DNA of 64,000 nucleotides from Strongylocentrotus purpuratus (taxonomy: Eukaryota; Echinodermata; Echinoidea; Camarodonta; Strongylocentrotidae): positions 6,827,214 through 6,891,213 of the forward strand of contig NW_022145609.1 in NCBI RefSeq assembly GCF_000002235.5. The letters run 5' to 3'. A program made the position numbers and the translations under genes. Under the pieces are notes generated by a model. It was not told where the DNA came from, did not search any database, and worked only from the letters and a program-made list of their open reading frames with translations. Below, piece by piece: positions 37,001-48,337 of the stretch. Numbering within the stretch: position 1 is the stretch's first letter; each line of letters opens with the position of its first letter.

Positions 37001-39456
37001 TCAAGTCTGTACCTTTGGAAGATCGAGCTAAAAACATTGTTGGACTTGATTTGAATCGGGATGCCTTACCAGCAGAAAGGGCACTTGGAGTAACATGGGA
37101 TGTAGAACTGGACTGCATCACCTATAAGATCACCCCCAAGGGCAAACCAGTAACGAGGAGGGGAATTCTGAGTGAGATAGCATCAATATATGACCCCTAT
37201 GGATATGCCAGTCCATTCGTCTTGGTTGCCAAGAGAATCCTCCAGGATCTAACTGCTCTGAAGCTTGGATTTGATGACCCAGTTCCAGATGAACACCATT
37301 CCAGATGGCTAAAATGGAAAGAATGGCTTCCCTTAATGAGCAACTTCAGAGTGAGCAGGTGTTTCAGACCCTTTGATGATGTGAACGAGTACCAACTGCA
37401 TCATTTCTGTGATGCATCTGAGTCGGCGTAGGGTGTAGTGTCTTACCTGCGCATGACCAGTGAAGGAGGACAAGTCCATTGCAACATAATTCTGGCTAAA
37501 GCAAAATTAGCACCTCTGAAGAAGATGACAATACCTCGCTTAGAGCTCATGGCGGCAGCACTTGCAGTCACAATGGATAGAAAGATCAGAAAGGAGCTGG
37601 ACTTTCCCTTGAATGAGTCTGTCTTTTGGACAGATAGCACAATAGTCCTCCATTACATCCGCAGTGACAACAAGCGCTTTCGGACATTTGTGGCTAACAG
37701 GATATCTACCATCCGTGATGCCTCGGAGCCCAGGCAGTGGAGATATGTCAACACAGAAAAGAATCCAGCTGATGATGTATCAAGAGGTCTAACGCCAGAC
37801 AAGCTCAATGGCAGATGGCTCAAGGGACCATCCTTCCTATGTGCTGATGAGATGGAATGGCCTATCGCTCCAGCTGATCTGCAAGTGCCACCAAGTGATC
37901 CAGAAATCAAACCACCTACAGAAAATGCCAGTGCATTCACAACTCAGTCAGAGGAGAAGTCATTGGAAAGGCTTATCAACACATATTCCTCCTGGTATAA
38001 GCTGAGGAGGGGAGTGAGCTGGCTATTGAAGTTCATGCAGTGGTTGAAACTCAAAGGAAAAACCCAGACAGAGCAAGAGCTGAGGGACTTCAAAAGGATC
38101 AGTTACGACGACATGCAGAAAGCAGAGAAGAGAATTTTGCATTACGTGCAAAAATGTTTCTTCCAGAAGGAGATTGAATCATTGACCGATTCAGATGGTA
38201 AAGTGACAAAGACAAGTCAACTCTACAAGCTGGACCCTAAGATAGACGAGGGTCTTCTTAGAGTTGGAGGAAGATTGGAGAGATCAGCTCTACCATTAGA
38301 AGCTAAACACCCAGTCCTCTTACCCAAGGGAAGTCACGTGTCAGATCTGATCTTGAGAGATGTTCATGTTAAGGCAGGGCATAGTGGAAGAAATTATGTC
38401 CTTTCTGTGCTTCGTGAGAAGTATTGGATGCTTGGAGCAGGAGCAGCTATCAGGAGCATGATTAGCAGATGTGTCATGTGCAGGCGGCAAAGAGGGAAGA
38501 AGATGAGTCAGAAGATGGCTGACCTGCCTGAGAATAGACTGTTACCTGACGAGCCTCCATTTTCCAAGGTTGGCATTGACTATTTCGGCCCCTTTGAGGT
38601 TAAAAGGGGTCGCAGCATGGAGAAGAGATATGGAGTCATGTTTACATGTCTTACCACACGCGCCATTCATTTGGAAGTCGCTCATTCTTTGGATACGGAC
38701 TCTTGTATCAGTGCCATTCGTCGTTTCATCGCTCGCAGGGGCAATATCAAGGAGATGCTCTCAGATAATGGCACTAATCTTGTGGGCGCTGAGAGAGAGC
38801 TGAAAAGAGAAATAGATGGATGGAACAAAGCTCAAATCAGCGCAGACCTGCTCCAGAAAGGCATCAAATGGACTTTCAACCCACCCACTGCTTCCCATTT
38901 TGGAGGAGTCTGGGAAAGGCAGATTGGGACTGTGAGAAAGCTCATACTGGCAGTAACTAAGCAACAGGTGCTCTCAGGTGAAAGTCTGACAACTCTCTTC
39001 TGCGAAATTGAGAGCATCGTCAACAACAGGCCTCTAACAAGTGTATCAGATGATGTCAATGATCTTGAGGCCTTGACTCCCAATCACCTACTTCTGCTGA
39101 ACAGGAAGCCGCAACTGCCACCAACAGTGACGGACAGATCAGATGTATACTCGAGAAGGAGGTGGCGTCAAATACAGTATCTCGCCGACGTATTCTGGAG
39201 GCGCTGGTCTAGAGAGTACTTACCGCAGTTGCAAAGAAGAGAAAGATGGGTACCATCGCATCGCAATCTTCAGATTGGTGACTTGGTGCTGGTTGCCGAT
39301 GCAAACACTCAGCGGAATTCGTGGCTGCTGGGAAGAGTGCTTCAAACTTTCCCAGACAAGAAAGGCTTCACCCGTAGTGCGAACATCAAGACAAAGAATA
39401 GCGTAATTGTTCGTCCTATCTCGAAATTGTGCCTGATTTTGGAAGGAGATTGTTAA
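34036..39456 (+). pseudogene. BEL/Pao gag-pol coding region
   Basis: The first ATG in the open region is at 34036. Parts in order, with rough positions: a charged coiled coil (34.15-34.35 kb) and the BEL-type Gag domain (34.5-35.1 kb); zinc knuckles with CFNCLLPGH (35.2-35.4 kb); an aspartic protease with LLDPGSTNSF (35.6 kb); reverse transcriptase with FYVDDCL (36.4-37.0 kb); the Pao-type RNase H region (37.1-37.8 kb); integrase zinc finger (38.35-38.5 kb) and catalytic core with GIDYFGPF and SDNGTNLVG (38.55-39.05 kb); and the C-terminal domain usual in this family (39.15-39.44 kb). It serves only the element. Treated as a fossil: nearly whole, with about one break. Confidence 0.9.
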
Positions 39457-41134
39457 TTGCCCTCATTTGGAATTCATGGATCACGTGATGTTTAATCATA
39501 TAAGAAAGAGAAATTTTTGAGATATATAAATTTCATGATCAAGGAGAATTTGTGTCTCAGAGGATGTCGTCGCAGAGATATGATCATATGAAGATCGTGA
39601 TTTTGATTGGAAATCAGAAGGATCCAATTAGAGCAGAAATGTTATTATCATGAAATGTGATGTCATGATATCGCCAACATTTATTTTACGTGAAAGTGTC
39701 AAAATGTGACAATTCGTATTCAACGCGAGGATATAATTTTTTGTTGAGATATGAATCGGCTAGTGATCTACAGTGCAGATTTAGTCACCATAGCAACTCA
39801 ACAGTGACTGATTCATGTAACTGAGAATTGAGAAACTGAACGGCTTACAAGAAGAAGACATAAACTGATACATTTATAGAAAAATGACTGTTTGCTATTC
39901 AAAGACTCATGAACTAATGAACATTAGTGTATTACACTTGAAGTTATGGAGTAATTTTCAAATTTTGACACGATTTGTTATTTTCCAGTGTAAAATGTTA
40001 ACATGGCATTTGGCAGCATTTAAGTTGCAGTAAATGTGCAGTTGTGTATGTTGTTTAATGGTAATTTATATGTAGCTTCAGTGATTATCAGATTACTGTA
40101 TATTTACTTATGTAAATGTATTGCTTCATTTAACATTCTGATTTAAGATGAAATTTATTTCAGAATTGGTTTGCATATCATTTTCTTGTTAGTATAGTGG
40201 TAAAGTGGTAAAAGAATGTTCCATATTCTGACACAGAAAATGTGAGTTGTGTGTAGAAAGGTTCTACTAGTTGTCATGTTGATTAATGCAATATATGCAA
40301 ATTTTATTTGAAAGTATGACTGATTATCAGGAATTAAGCATAATGGGAAATTTATCATTCCTCATGTCAAGGCACATGTAGTATACATGTAGTTTGCCTT
40401 TTAGTACAGTGTTCCAAATACAAAGGGTATTAAAATAGGAAAGGTCAAGAGTTCAGCTCTTCATGTGAAGCTCGAGTAGAAAGTTACTTACAAACATAAA
40501 ATGTGTTTACGGTACAGTCTAGTTGTTGGTTGTATGTTTAACTTGACACATCACTCTCAGATCTCCCATCGTCTGAGTCAGTAGGAGGATTTAGTTTTGG
40601 ATTAAAACATTTCTAGTGTCATTCCTGGTGTCGGGAATTATAGTGAGGAAGCAGCGTGGTTGCTTACAGTTATCTTTGGAGTCGTCGATGTTTACCAAAA
40701 TGATTCTAAATTCTGACAAGGAATGTTGGGAGTTCTGATAGGGTTGTCATGGTGATGTTGAGAAGGATATTTGTTTTATGTAAGTGCATTTGATATACAC
40801 TTCGTGCATTTTATGCAAATGTCAAAGCTTTGGAAATTACTTAGTAGTTTGCTGAAAAGAAACTCTTCAGATATTTTATGTTGATATTAATGGTCAAGAT
40901 CATTGAATAGGTTAAGGGTGATTAGTTATTTAAAGGTGTGAAGAAAAAAAAGGTCACTTGAACAGTATACAAGAACCCACTATTATTATTATTATTTTAT
41001 AAGAAGTTGAAGAATTTAAAGGAACAATGATTTATTGCGAGTAGCAATTGTGGATAGACTTAATTTTGAAATGTTTCAAATGAACAAAGTATTGTTAAAT
41101 GTTCAGAAAGGCTTCTCATTTAAGAGGGCCGGAA
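39457..41134 (+). other. BEL/Pao 3' non-coding region
   Basis: AT-rich, no frame of note and no envelope-like gene. It ends in the purine-rich tract before the 3' LTR. The length is large for a BEL element and its role is unknown. Confidence 0.6.
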
Positions 41135-41856
41135 TGTGGAGTACAGGATGACGTTTTGCTTTAAGCCGATTCTTGTGATGTCACAGGCGTCGCTTTGTAG
41201 AAAGTGTATGGATTAGGTCGCTTGAGGGCGTACTGGATTTTGTGTGTTACTGATTTTCCACGTCATGGGATAGTTGCCTCCCAGAGTTGCCTAAGTTTTC
41301 GTTTAATTTTGTGATACAAGCCCAATGATGTAAGTAGAAATGAATATGTTATCTTGAAGTTTATGAGTTATATTGTCTTTACAGCTAGATTGCTTAATGA
41401 AATATGATGTTTATGACACTAATTTGAGATGATGAAATATGACATGAATGAGTCGTTCAAGTGAAAGATTGTACACGTGTATGTAAGTTACGTAATTGTC
41501 GTGCACGGTAGTGCGTCTAAATGTACATGTACGTAGTAGTATAATGATATGACCTTGAAGAATGACAAAGTCACCGTCGGTGCGTCATTAATTGTTGCAT
41601 GTATTTACCTATGTTAGATATATAATGAAGAAGGCACTGTTTGTTTTCCTTTGTTATGATAACAGATAGTTATTAGGATTTGATACATGATATGTTATTT
41701 TCATGTCAGTTTATGCAAGTTGACTTATTATTGTTTATCCTTTTATTAAATCGCAGATTGAACCTTGCCTGCTACAGTGTATAACCAAATTACAGTGCAT
41801 GGTGTCATTACTATGGGTCTTGGGCAACTAGTTAGTTCGCCAAATCGTCCACCACA
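41135..41856 (+). repeat. BEL/Pao 3' LTR
   Basis: 722 bp, same ends as the 5' LTR, about one base different. Confidence 0.95.
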
Positions 41857-42215
41857 CATCTCTATCCAAAATTTGAAAGAAAGCCGTCATGAAATATGAC
41901 CTTTTGACCCTATAGAATACGGGACACTGGTGGCAGTATCATTACAAAAAACTATAGGTGCATATATTTTACCAACATACACTTCCATACTCAATTTGAA
42001 AGAAATCTGTCAAGAAATGATGCAGTTAGACCGCACACATTAGAGTGCACATGTACAAGATATCTATCAAAATATGACCTTTGACCCTATAAAAGACAGA
42101 ACACTAGAGACAGCATCACCTTAATCTATAAGCTTGTAGATTATACCAAGATACACCTTCGTTCCAAATTTGCACAAAATCCTTTAAGAAATGTGGCAGT
42201 TGGAGCGCACACAAG
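41857..42215. repeat. Divergent ~150 bp satellite, right part
   Basis: Continues the left array with the words CAAAATTTGAAAGAAAGCCG, TATGACCTTTTGACCCTATA, GGCAGTATCATTAC and GTAGATTATACCAAGATACA. Two to three degenerate units are visible before unique sequence resumes. Confidence 0.7.
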
Positions 42216-42534
42216 AATATGACGCGGCGGACGCGGCGTAACGCTGCTCAATCCAAAGTACCCCACCAGCATACTGCCGGGGATACAATGAATCGCTGAA
42301 CATTTCATACATCAATTCTCCTTGACCTTTCACTCTACTTCGATTTCGACTGTTTCAAAGAGCAAATGAAGTTAACATTAGTAATCAAAGTGTCCATTAA
42401 TCGGTAAAGACGAAGTAGAGTTGATAAATATTCGAATGTCTAATATACAGAAGATCTCTTCCCCTTCTTTCAGGAACATCATTCCAAGTAAAAACTCACG
42501 ATTTGTACATTTTCATATGCTTCTAACATCCTAG
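42216..42534 (+). other. SRCR-gene intron, no feature seen
   Basis: Unique-looking DNA with a short CGCGGCGGACGCGGCG stretch at about 42225-42238. It leads into the SRCR exon acceptor (CATCCTAG). Confidence 0.4.
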
Positions 42535-42869
42535 TCCGCCTCGTTAACGGAGGTATGCCCAGCCAAGGTCGAGTTGAAGTCTACTACGATGGCATATGGG
42601 GAACTGTTTGCGATCACTTGTGGAACACCGCGAATTCTCGCGTCGTCTGCCGAAGTCTTGGATACCCAGACGTAATATACTATTTCTATAAGGCCTACTT
42701 CGGGCAGGGTACAGGGCCTATACTTCTGAACCATGTGTCATGCAGTGGCAATGAAGATAGTATATTTGATTGCAGACATAACGGAGTTGGCAACAACCAC
42801 TGCGGTCATTATGACGATGTTGGTGTCAGATGCCAGCAAAATGACTCCTTTCCCTTCTCTCTCATTTAA
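42535..42869 (+). CDS. SRCR domain exon
   Basis: Opens after acceptor ACATCCTAG in phase 1 and reads RLVNGGMPSQGRVEVYY, GIWGTVCDHLWN, RVVCRSLGYPDV, ILLNHVSCSGNEDSIFDC and DDVGVRC: a complete scavenger receptor cysteine-rich domain of about 100 residues with six cysteines. SRCR domains are extracellular ligand-binding modules, greatly expanded in sea urchins and thought to serve recognition in immune-type cells. All of it is one exon. After the last cysteine the frame runs 10 more residues (QQNDSFPFSLI) to a TAA at 42867-42869, and no good GT donor is seen. It could be the last exon of one isoform, or an exon that lost its donor. Downstream phase-1 linker exons suggest the gene continues. Confidence 0.88.
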
Positions 42870-43927
42870 TTAGTGTAGACTCCAGGGTTTCTTTTTATGC
42901 TTTAGGGTTCTCCTTATATTTCTTAATTGCGAATTAATCCAAAATCCCTATATATTTTTCAATTACATTTTGACTAATGGTTAATATCTCAGAAATGTAT
43001 TTATATATATTACAATAATAAGAAAAACATAGAATATAGCGATGCGAATGGGACCAATTCTAAACAACTTCTATCAAAATTGTACTTATTAATAACAAAC
43101 AGAATTTTACTGACTTTTAATTCATTAAGGATATATTACTTCAGTATTAATCCAGTGTTTGTATGGACACGAACGAACTAATACCTTTAACCGTTATTGC
43201 CACAGTTAGGAATAAGTGAAAATCGAAAGATACAATAAGTTGTGTGCCATATTTTAGGTTCCATATTGTTCTATGGAATTCAGTGAATACAGATAAGATT
43301 AGATTCCTCTTATCTGATATGCATTCATTGAATCCACTGTTATTACAGGCATCAATACGTACCTAATCAAGGATAATTATCCATTTGACCGCCCATCTTT
43401 AATAGCCATCCTATTAAATTGTTTTGGATCATCAATTTCCGGTTATAAAAATATTTAACAAATAAATAAATTAATTAAAGATAAAGACCAGTTATGGTCA
43501 TGCGATTGCATTGTGAAAGAAACGTTGTGGAATCGATCAGAAAAGGTTGATCATCTAGCATATAAGTATTGGTGTATACTGCAAGGTTCTGGAATCATCA
43601 AAATGATAAGAAGTTTGGCCCAGTCTTGGTAAAGTTACAAGCACTGTACACAAAAAGATGTATATGGGACTACGCACACGTGCGCGACACATTCGTTTAT
43701 CTCTCTCACACCAATAGATAAACTAATTTACCAAATATATCAATTAATAGGCGGTTTCCCGGCAAAATTGTTATCATCATGTATTAGTCAAAACATATTC
43801 TTTCACATGATTGGTCATAAGAGCTTCCATTTCATTTTTTGAAATTGGCCCGGGGCGTTTCCACTACTGGTCTTTACCTTTAAAGAAGCATATCTGAAAA
43901 TCCCTAACGTATTTGATTTCGTTTTAG
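42870..43927 (+). other. Region between SRCR exon and linker exon
   Basis: AT-rich, no exon or known repeat except an imperfect hairpin at 43275-43334. A long inverted relation was not found. Confidence 0.4.
43275..43334. repeat. Imperfect hairpin
   Basis: Arms at 43275-43298 and 43307-43334 pair over CAGATAAGA/TCTTATCTG and GGA-TTCA-TGAAT, with a bulge of about four bases and a 9-base loop. Purpose unknown; possibly a small MITE. Confidence 0.5.
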
Positions 43928-43987
43928 AACCAACTACTGCAGATACTTGGACACCTCAACCAACTTGGTGGTGGTGGAGTACTAATC
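43928..43987 (+). CDS. SRCR-gene linker exon with Trp run (60 nt)
   Basis: 60 bases between acceptor TTTCGTTTTAG and donor C|GTAAAT, phase 1 at both ends. Encodes PTTADTWTPQPTWWWWSTN flanked by split codons. It is clearly related to the exon at 44640 (shared PTT start, WW, Thr-rich end), so the two arose by exon duplication. Such Thr/Pro-rich linkers separate SRCR domains in multi-domain receptors and are often O-glycosylated. The four consecutive tryptophans are unusual for a linker. Confidence 0.68.
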
Positions 43988-44115
43988 GTAAATCTGTCCC
44001 TGTTTTGTCATTATTTCATCCCATGCAATCAGAACAGAAGGAATAAATTCCTATACCAATTACCCCTTTTACTACATCTGGGTGGAGAGTAGAAATTTCG
44101 ATAAATAGGACAATA

Positions 44116-44190
44116 GAGCCGCGGCGGGACTCGAACCGCGAACCATGTGATCCATAGTTTGGTGATGGATACACAAGACCACGATTCATG
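44116..44190 (-). repeat. tRNA-like sequence, probable SINE head
   Basis: On the minus strand it has B box GGTTCGAGTCC inside a paired T arm (GCGGTTCGAGTCCCGC) and a self-pairing anticodon-like arm (ATCCA with TGGAT), but the acceptor ends do not pair. It is not related in sequence to the tRNA-like modules in the Helitron-like copies. It may be a tRNA-derived SINE or tRNA pseudogene. Confidence 0.5.
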
Positions 44191-44639
44191 AGCTGTATTG
44201 CTCATGACGTAGAATATTTGAAAGAAGAAAAAAACATGCAATTTGCAATCAATGAATATAATTGATAAAATACATGAACAAATTTCCATTTGTATTCTCC
44301 GCAAACCTAAAAATGTAAATACATGTAGTTACCTTGATTTACAAATGAACTTCAAAAATACATATATTGTTTTTTTTTCCTGAAATTTTTCAGAAAGTTG
44401 AAATTATGTGTTCTAGCTGTTGTACGGAATGACAACTTGTTGGAGTAATAAGTTTCCAAGGTTACTGAAACATAACAAATTATCTAGAAAAGAAATAAAT
44501 GATAATATTGGTTCCTATATCGTTTCAACTTTGTTTCAACTTTGTGTATCACTTATATTTTAGCAAACGGATCAAATTAGTATGACCTTTTCTCTTCTTT
44601 GATGGATTGTCATGTACGTTTTTAATTATCATATTTCAG

Positions 44640-44714
44640 AACCAACTACCGATGACCCTGATGTTACAACAGCGGGGTGGTGGGACACAACAACAGACAT
44701 GCATGTTGAAGGAG
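44640..44714 (+). CDS. SRCR-gene linker exon (75 nt)
   Basis: 75 bases between acceptor CATATTTCAG and donor GGAG|GTACGT, phase 1 at both ends. Encodes PTTDDPDVTTAGWW followed by DTTTDMHVEG. Related to the linker exon at 43928 and repeated exactly at 63094. The splice signals are strong. It would add an extracellular Thr-rich spacer between domains; the next domain exon is not in the window. Confidence 0.72.
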
Positions 44715-45019
44715 GTACGTATGACTTGTAAATTATTCATGATGAGATCCATCTCAAGATTGAAGGGGGTAAATGTGCATAGTCGCAAATAACACTCGTT
44801 CAACACGTCCAGAAAAGGTGGCTCCAAAAAAGAGTGATTTTATAGCAGCTGCTCTTTTTTAGGTATTTTGTATTTATATATTTAGATAAAAATGTGCTTA
44901 TCATGAAGGTGTTTACTCACGCTGTAAAGTGTACTACTGGTTTAAAGTGGTGCTGACTGACACCTTACAGGAGCAGCTGGTGTAACGAATTCTAGAACGT
45001 TTCCCCCAAATGGTTGTAC

Positions 45020-45300
45020 ATCCCATATGTCCTATCTCGCACTGCTCCTACGTCTACTTCCAGGACCAAACGTGCCAGTTGTCTTAAGTCCCACTGGTCC
45101 TACGTCCCAATTCAGGGCCAATTGTCACTATGGTCCAAACTCCTACATGCCCAATGCTCTATGTCCTATGTCCCGTTGGCTCTATGTCACATTGGTCCTG
45201 TATCTTATTGCTCCTACACCTCACCAGTCATATGCTCAGTTGCTCCCATGTTCCTTTGATCCCACGTCTCATTGGTCCAGCGTCTTAAAGGTCCTATATC
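45020..45300. repeat. Degenerate TTGGTCC minisatellite
   Basis: Repeated words such as CCCACTGGTCCTACGTCC, GGCTCTATGTCACATTGGTC and CCCACGTCTCATTGGTCC, period roughly 18-40 bp and poorly kept. Frames across it are repeat-derived. Duplicated at about 63474-63755. Confidence 0.6.
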
Positions 45301-45545
45301 ATATTTTTCTTTCGACCAACTATAATTCAGGGCCGATCTAATAACACAAACAGTGACTCGAAGTATAGGATATCGTTCTTAAGCATGAGACGCTCAACAT
45401 GAAGGCGAGAAGTATTATAATAGTAAATGTTCGCCATGATGATTTTAAGGTAGTGGCATAGTTTGGCGACCCGTAAAATCCAATTTCTGACGGTTTTTTC
45501 TGTTAAAATAGTATAGTCGGCTATGTTACTCATCCCATTCTTTTA

Positions 45546-45629
45546 TCCTTAATGTATGGCACTCATTGATTTTTTTTAACGTCACAATGGCTGATAATAC
45601 CATATCTGATCTCTTTATTTGTATGTTTA
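45546..45629 (+). other. Short non-repeat segment before the second Helitron-like run
   Basis: 84 bp of intron sequence between the end of the duplicated block and the 5' end of copy L. Nothing recognised. Confidence 0.4.
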
Positions 45630-48337
45630 TTAGGTGATACGTACGAAGTATACGTATCACCTATTGATCTCGTCAAGATTTTTATTATTCACAAAAAATT
45701 ATTATTATTCTTCCTCGATTTTGTTCGCAAGAAATCTCAAGAATGGATGAACCCAGTGTCAAGAAACTCGCTATGATGATGGATCCCAGTCTAACTTAGA
45801 ACTGCGTGACTTTTCAGTGACTCAAGGTCATCATGACGTCATCTAGGCGCCATTTTGTGAAAATCAACTCATGACCATATCTTCATAACAGAAAGCCATT
45901 TCTCATTCATACTTATCACGATCAAGGTCAATATTTGTCCAGTCAATTTCCGATCAATGCACGCAAAAATGCGCGTACGCGTTTGTGCGCGCGTTAACGC
46001 GCGCGTACAATTTTAAATTGCTCAAAATCGTCTTAAATTTTTTTTGCATACGTTTCAGGCCATTATAAGCATTTCATAAAAAATCACGCAAAACACGCAT
46101 TTTTGCACGTTTTCGTTCGTCACGGCCGAACGAAAAATAATTCCTGAGCAAAAACTTTTGACAGGATATTCCTCATAATTTTCCGAACAATTTGATACCA
46201 TGTTTATCTCTTTATCACTATTAATAACGGAATGAGCGTCCGTTCAAAATAACCGTCCGTACGCGCGATTTTTTGCAATACATAGCATATATGGGCAAAA
46301 ACATGCCTATATAAAGTCCATTGGGATGAATAAGGACTGCCAATTTTTTTTTTCATATTTAGATAGAGTATGATTCGGAGGTATGATTTCATATCTCATT
46401 TGGCCATTAAGTACATCTTGACGTCATCATAATGGCCTTGGAAGTCAAAATACAAAAATGCATATTATGACGTCATTATATTTATGGGAAAATGTGTGTA
46501 TTTTTCTCAACATTCATTAATTTCCTTTTAGATTTTGATATGTTGTAGTCGAGGCAATTGTCTACAAGATCAATACACACTAAATTTCATTTTAATAACG
46601 GCATCATAGTACAAAATTCAATTAAAGGCCACATGTCAGAATTTTCTTAATTTGCGTGTTATGTCTATGGAAGGTGAATTTCGTTCACATCATGAATCTA
46701 CATGACATTCATCTTTGAGCACTATCTATCTTATTTGTGCTCTGTTTTCTCCCGAATTTGGGTATGTTATAGCTGAGACCATGGGCTATAAAAACGGTGC
46801 TTTTAGTTTTTTGATCAGATGATGAGATCATGTCACAATTTTCAGTTGAATGGTGAAATGATGAATATGTCACGTATGTCTTATTTGTGAAACTTAAACG
46901 TTAGCAGTGTCCTCGTATTCAAATTATGTAAAGAAACCCTTTCACTTTCTACTCTTTACTGTCAGACACTATTGAGTGACTGACTGACATCTTTGTTTCT
47001 CTGGTAATAAAATACATAAAATGAGCGTTATAGGGAACATGAGCATTTGGCTACATTAATAACCCACTCTGTTCTCATTGTTCATTTCCTATTCAAGAAT
47101 TGAATAATGACGAACTTCATTCAATATTTGGTAGTAATACTACAGATACTTATACTGATATCAATGATTTAAACTATTTATCCGAAAAAGAATATGAGTT
47201 TCATTTCAGTAGGTTTCTGAACTGTAAATATTATATTGATGAGGATTTTACGACTGAATTCAGTAACATTGACTATCATTTCAGTATTTTACATTTTAAT
47301 TCGCGAAGTTTAACCAAACATTGTAATGCTTTATCCAATTTCATCTATACTTTATGTATAGAATTCTCTGAAACTTGGATTAATGACAGTACGCCACTAT
47401 TATTCAATGTGTCTGGTTATTCATTCATACATTCTAATCGCCAAGTAGGAAAGAGTGGAGGTGTTGGTCTATTGGTCGTTGACAATTTTGAATATGAAAT
47501 ACGCAATGATATATTTATATTATACGCATCATACAATTATGAATCACTGTTTATTGAAAGCAACTTGCCGAGACATAAGAATATTATTGTAGGTGTCATA
47601 TATAGAAAACCCCAATCAAATATCAATGATTTCATCCCTGTCTTTAATAATGTTTTACAGAAAACTTATACTGAACATAAACAGGTTTATATAATGGGAG
47701 ATTTTAACATTGATCTCGTGAAATTTACTGGCAATGCTGTATGTAATTTCTTGAGCGCAATACATTCAATTTTTTGTATTCCTTTAATTGACAAGCCTTC
47801 GAGAAAGACTGACAGATCAATATCCCTCTATTCCACATTCCTTGTACAGTGACAGTATATATCCATCCGATATTTAAAGACTATATTTTCAAGCAACTAG
47901 CGAATCTCACGTCGACAACTCAAAATGATCGCTAATGTATTCCCACATTTATTTTGACTTTTCATTTACGCCGGGACATCGTGACGTCATACACTATTCA
48001 CTTTTAATTATTCAGGCATAAGCTCTTATTTGTCAATTACATTTTCATTTCTTTGAATAAGATAAAATCGTCAAAATGCGTTCTTCATGATGTAAATTAG
48101 AGTCAAAGGTGTAACTGGTTACTACACAGAGTCAATGGTCATATATTGTCTCAATCTATCTTCCCTAGATCCATAATGATCAAGGGATCGACACAACTGA
48201 AACTTGACATATGGATAGATCATAATGGGAGGAGCATTTTATAAAATAATATGATATCGTGTAATGCATTCTTCGTTTAATGTAAACCAATATCATACGT
48301 ATCACCTAATTCGTCAAAGTGACGAATTAAAGTCTAG
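45630..48337 (+). mobile_element. Helitron-like copy L with captured LINE endonuclease, both ends intact
   Basis: 2708 bp. It begins TTAGGTGATACGTACG with its palindrome and ends ATACGTATCACCTAATTCG, hairpin, AAAGT, CTAG at 48334-48337. It is the cleanest full-length copy of the TACGTATCACCT type in the window. The left flank is non-repeat SRCR intron DNA. The body is standard to about 46860; a LINE ORF2 piece fills about 47040-47850; the last 450 bp lead to the 3' end. Confidence 0.68.
47043..47852 (+). pseudogene. LINE (CR1/L2-like) endonuclease fragment, copy 2
   Basis: Longer version of the fragment in copy F. No ATG at the start; a short Cys-finger tail precedes LNNDELHSIFGSN. Endonuclease motifs in order: LHFNSRSL, SETWIND, SGYSFIHSNRQVGKSGGVGL, IVGVIYRKP, YIMGDFNIDLVK, IDKPSRKTDRSIS. 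The frame stops before the SDH motif that completes the active site, and no reverse transcriptase follows. About 250 codons remain open. The same carrier context and same outer ends as copy F show that both copies descend from one capture. An alternative is that it derives from the CR1-like endonuclease domain known in autonomous Helentrons. Confidence 0.72.

Larger units (their letters stand above)
33273..41856 (+). mobile_element. BEL/Pao LTR retrotransposon, nearly whole and very young
   Basis: 8584 bp with two 722 bp LTRs that start TG and end CA and differ at about one base by eye. The target CATCT is duplicated at 33268-33272 and 41857-41861. Between the LTRs lies one gag-pol coding region of the BEL/Pao order. 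About 1.7 kb between its end and the 3' LTR has no coding frame, and no envelope gene is seen. A purine-rich tract (AAGAGGGCCGGAA) directly precedes the 3' LTR. It appears to have about one break in the coding region. Near-identical LTRs imply very recent insertion into the satellite in the SRCR intron. Confidence 0.93.
44087..45545. repeat. 1.46 kb duplication, copy 1
   Basis: Matches 62541-64000 at an offset of 18454 bp, with about four differences by eye (three substitutions and one extra T). It includes the tRNA-like repeat, the linker exon at 44640 and the TTGGTCC minisatellite. The left edge is sharp at GAGTAGAAATTTCG; the copy at the window end probably runs on. Confidence 0.9.

Noticed and set aside
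33966-39083. Short frames on both strands inside the BEL/Pao coding region
   Set aside because: They are shadows of gag-pol in other frames.
45014-45341. Overlapping 81 and 104 codon frames, repeated at 63468
   Set aside because: They translate the degenerate TTGGTCC minisatellite and have no domain; two frames are open at once.
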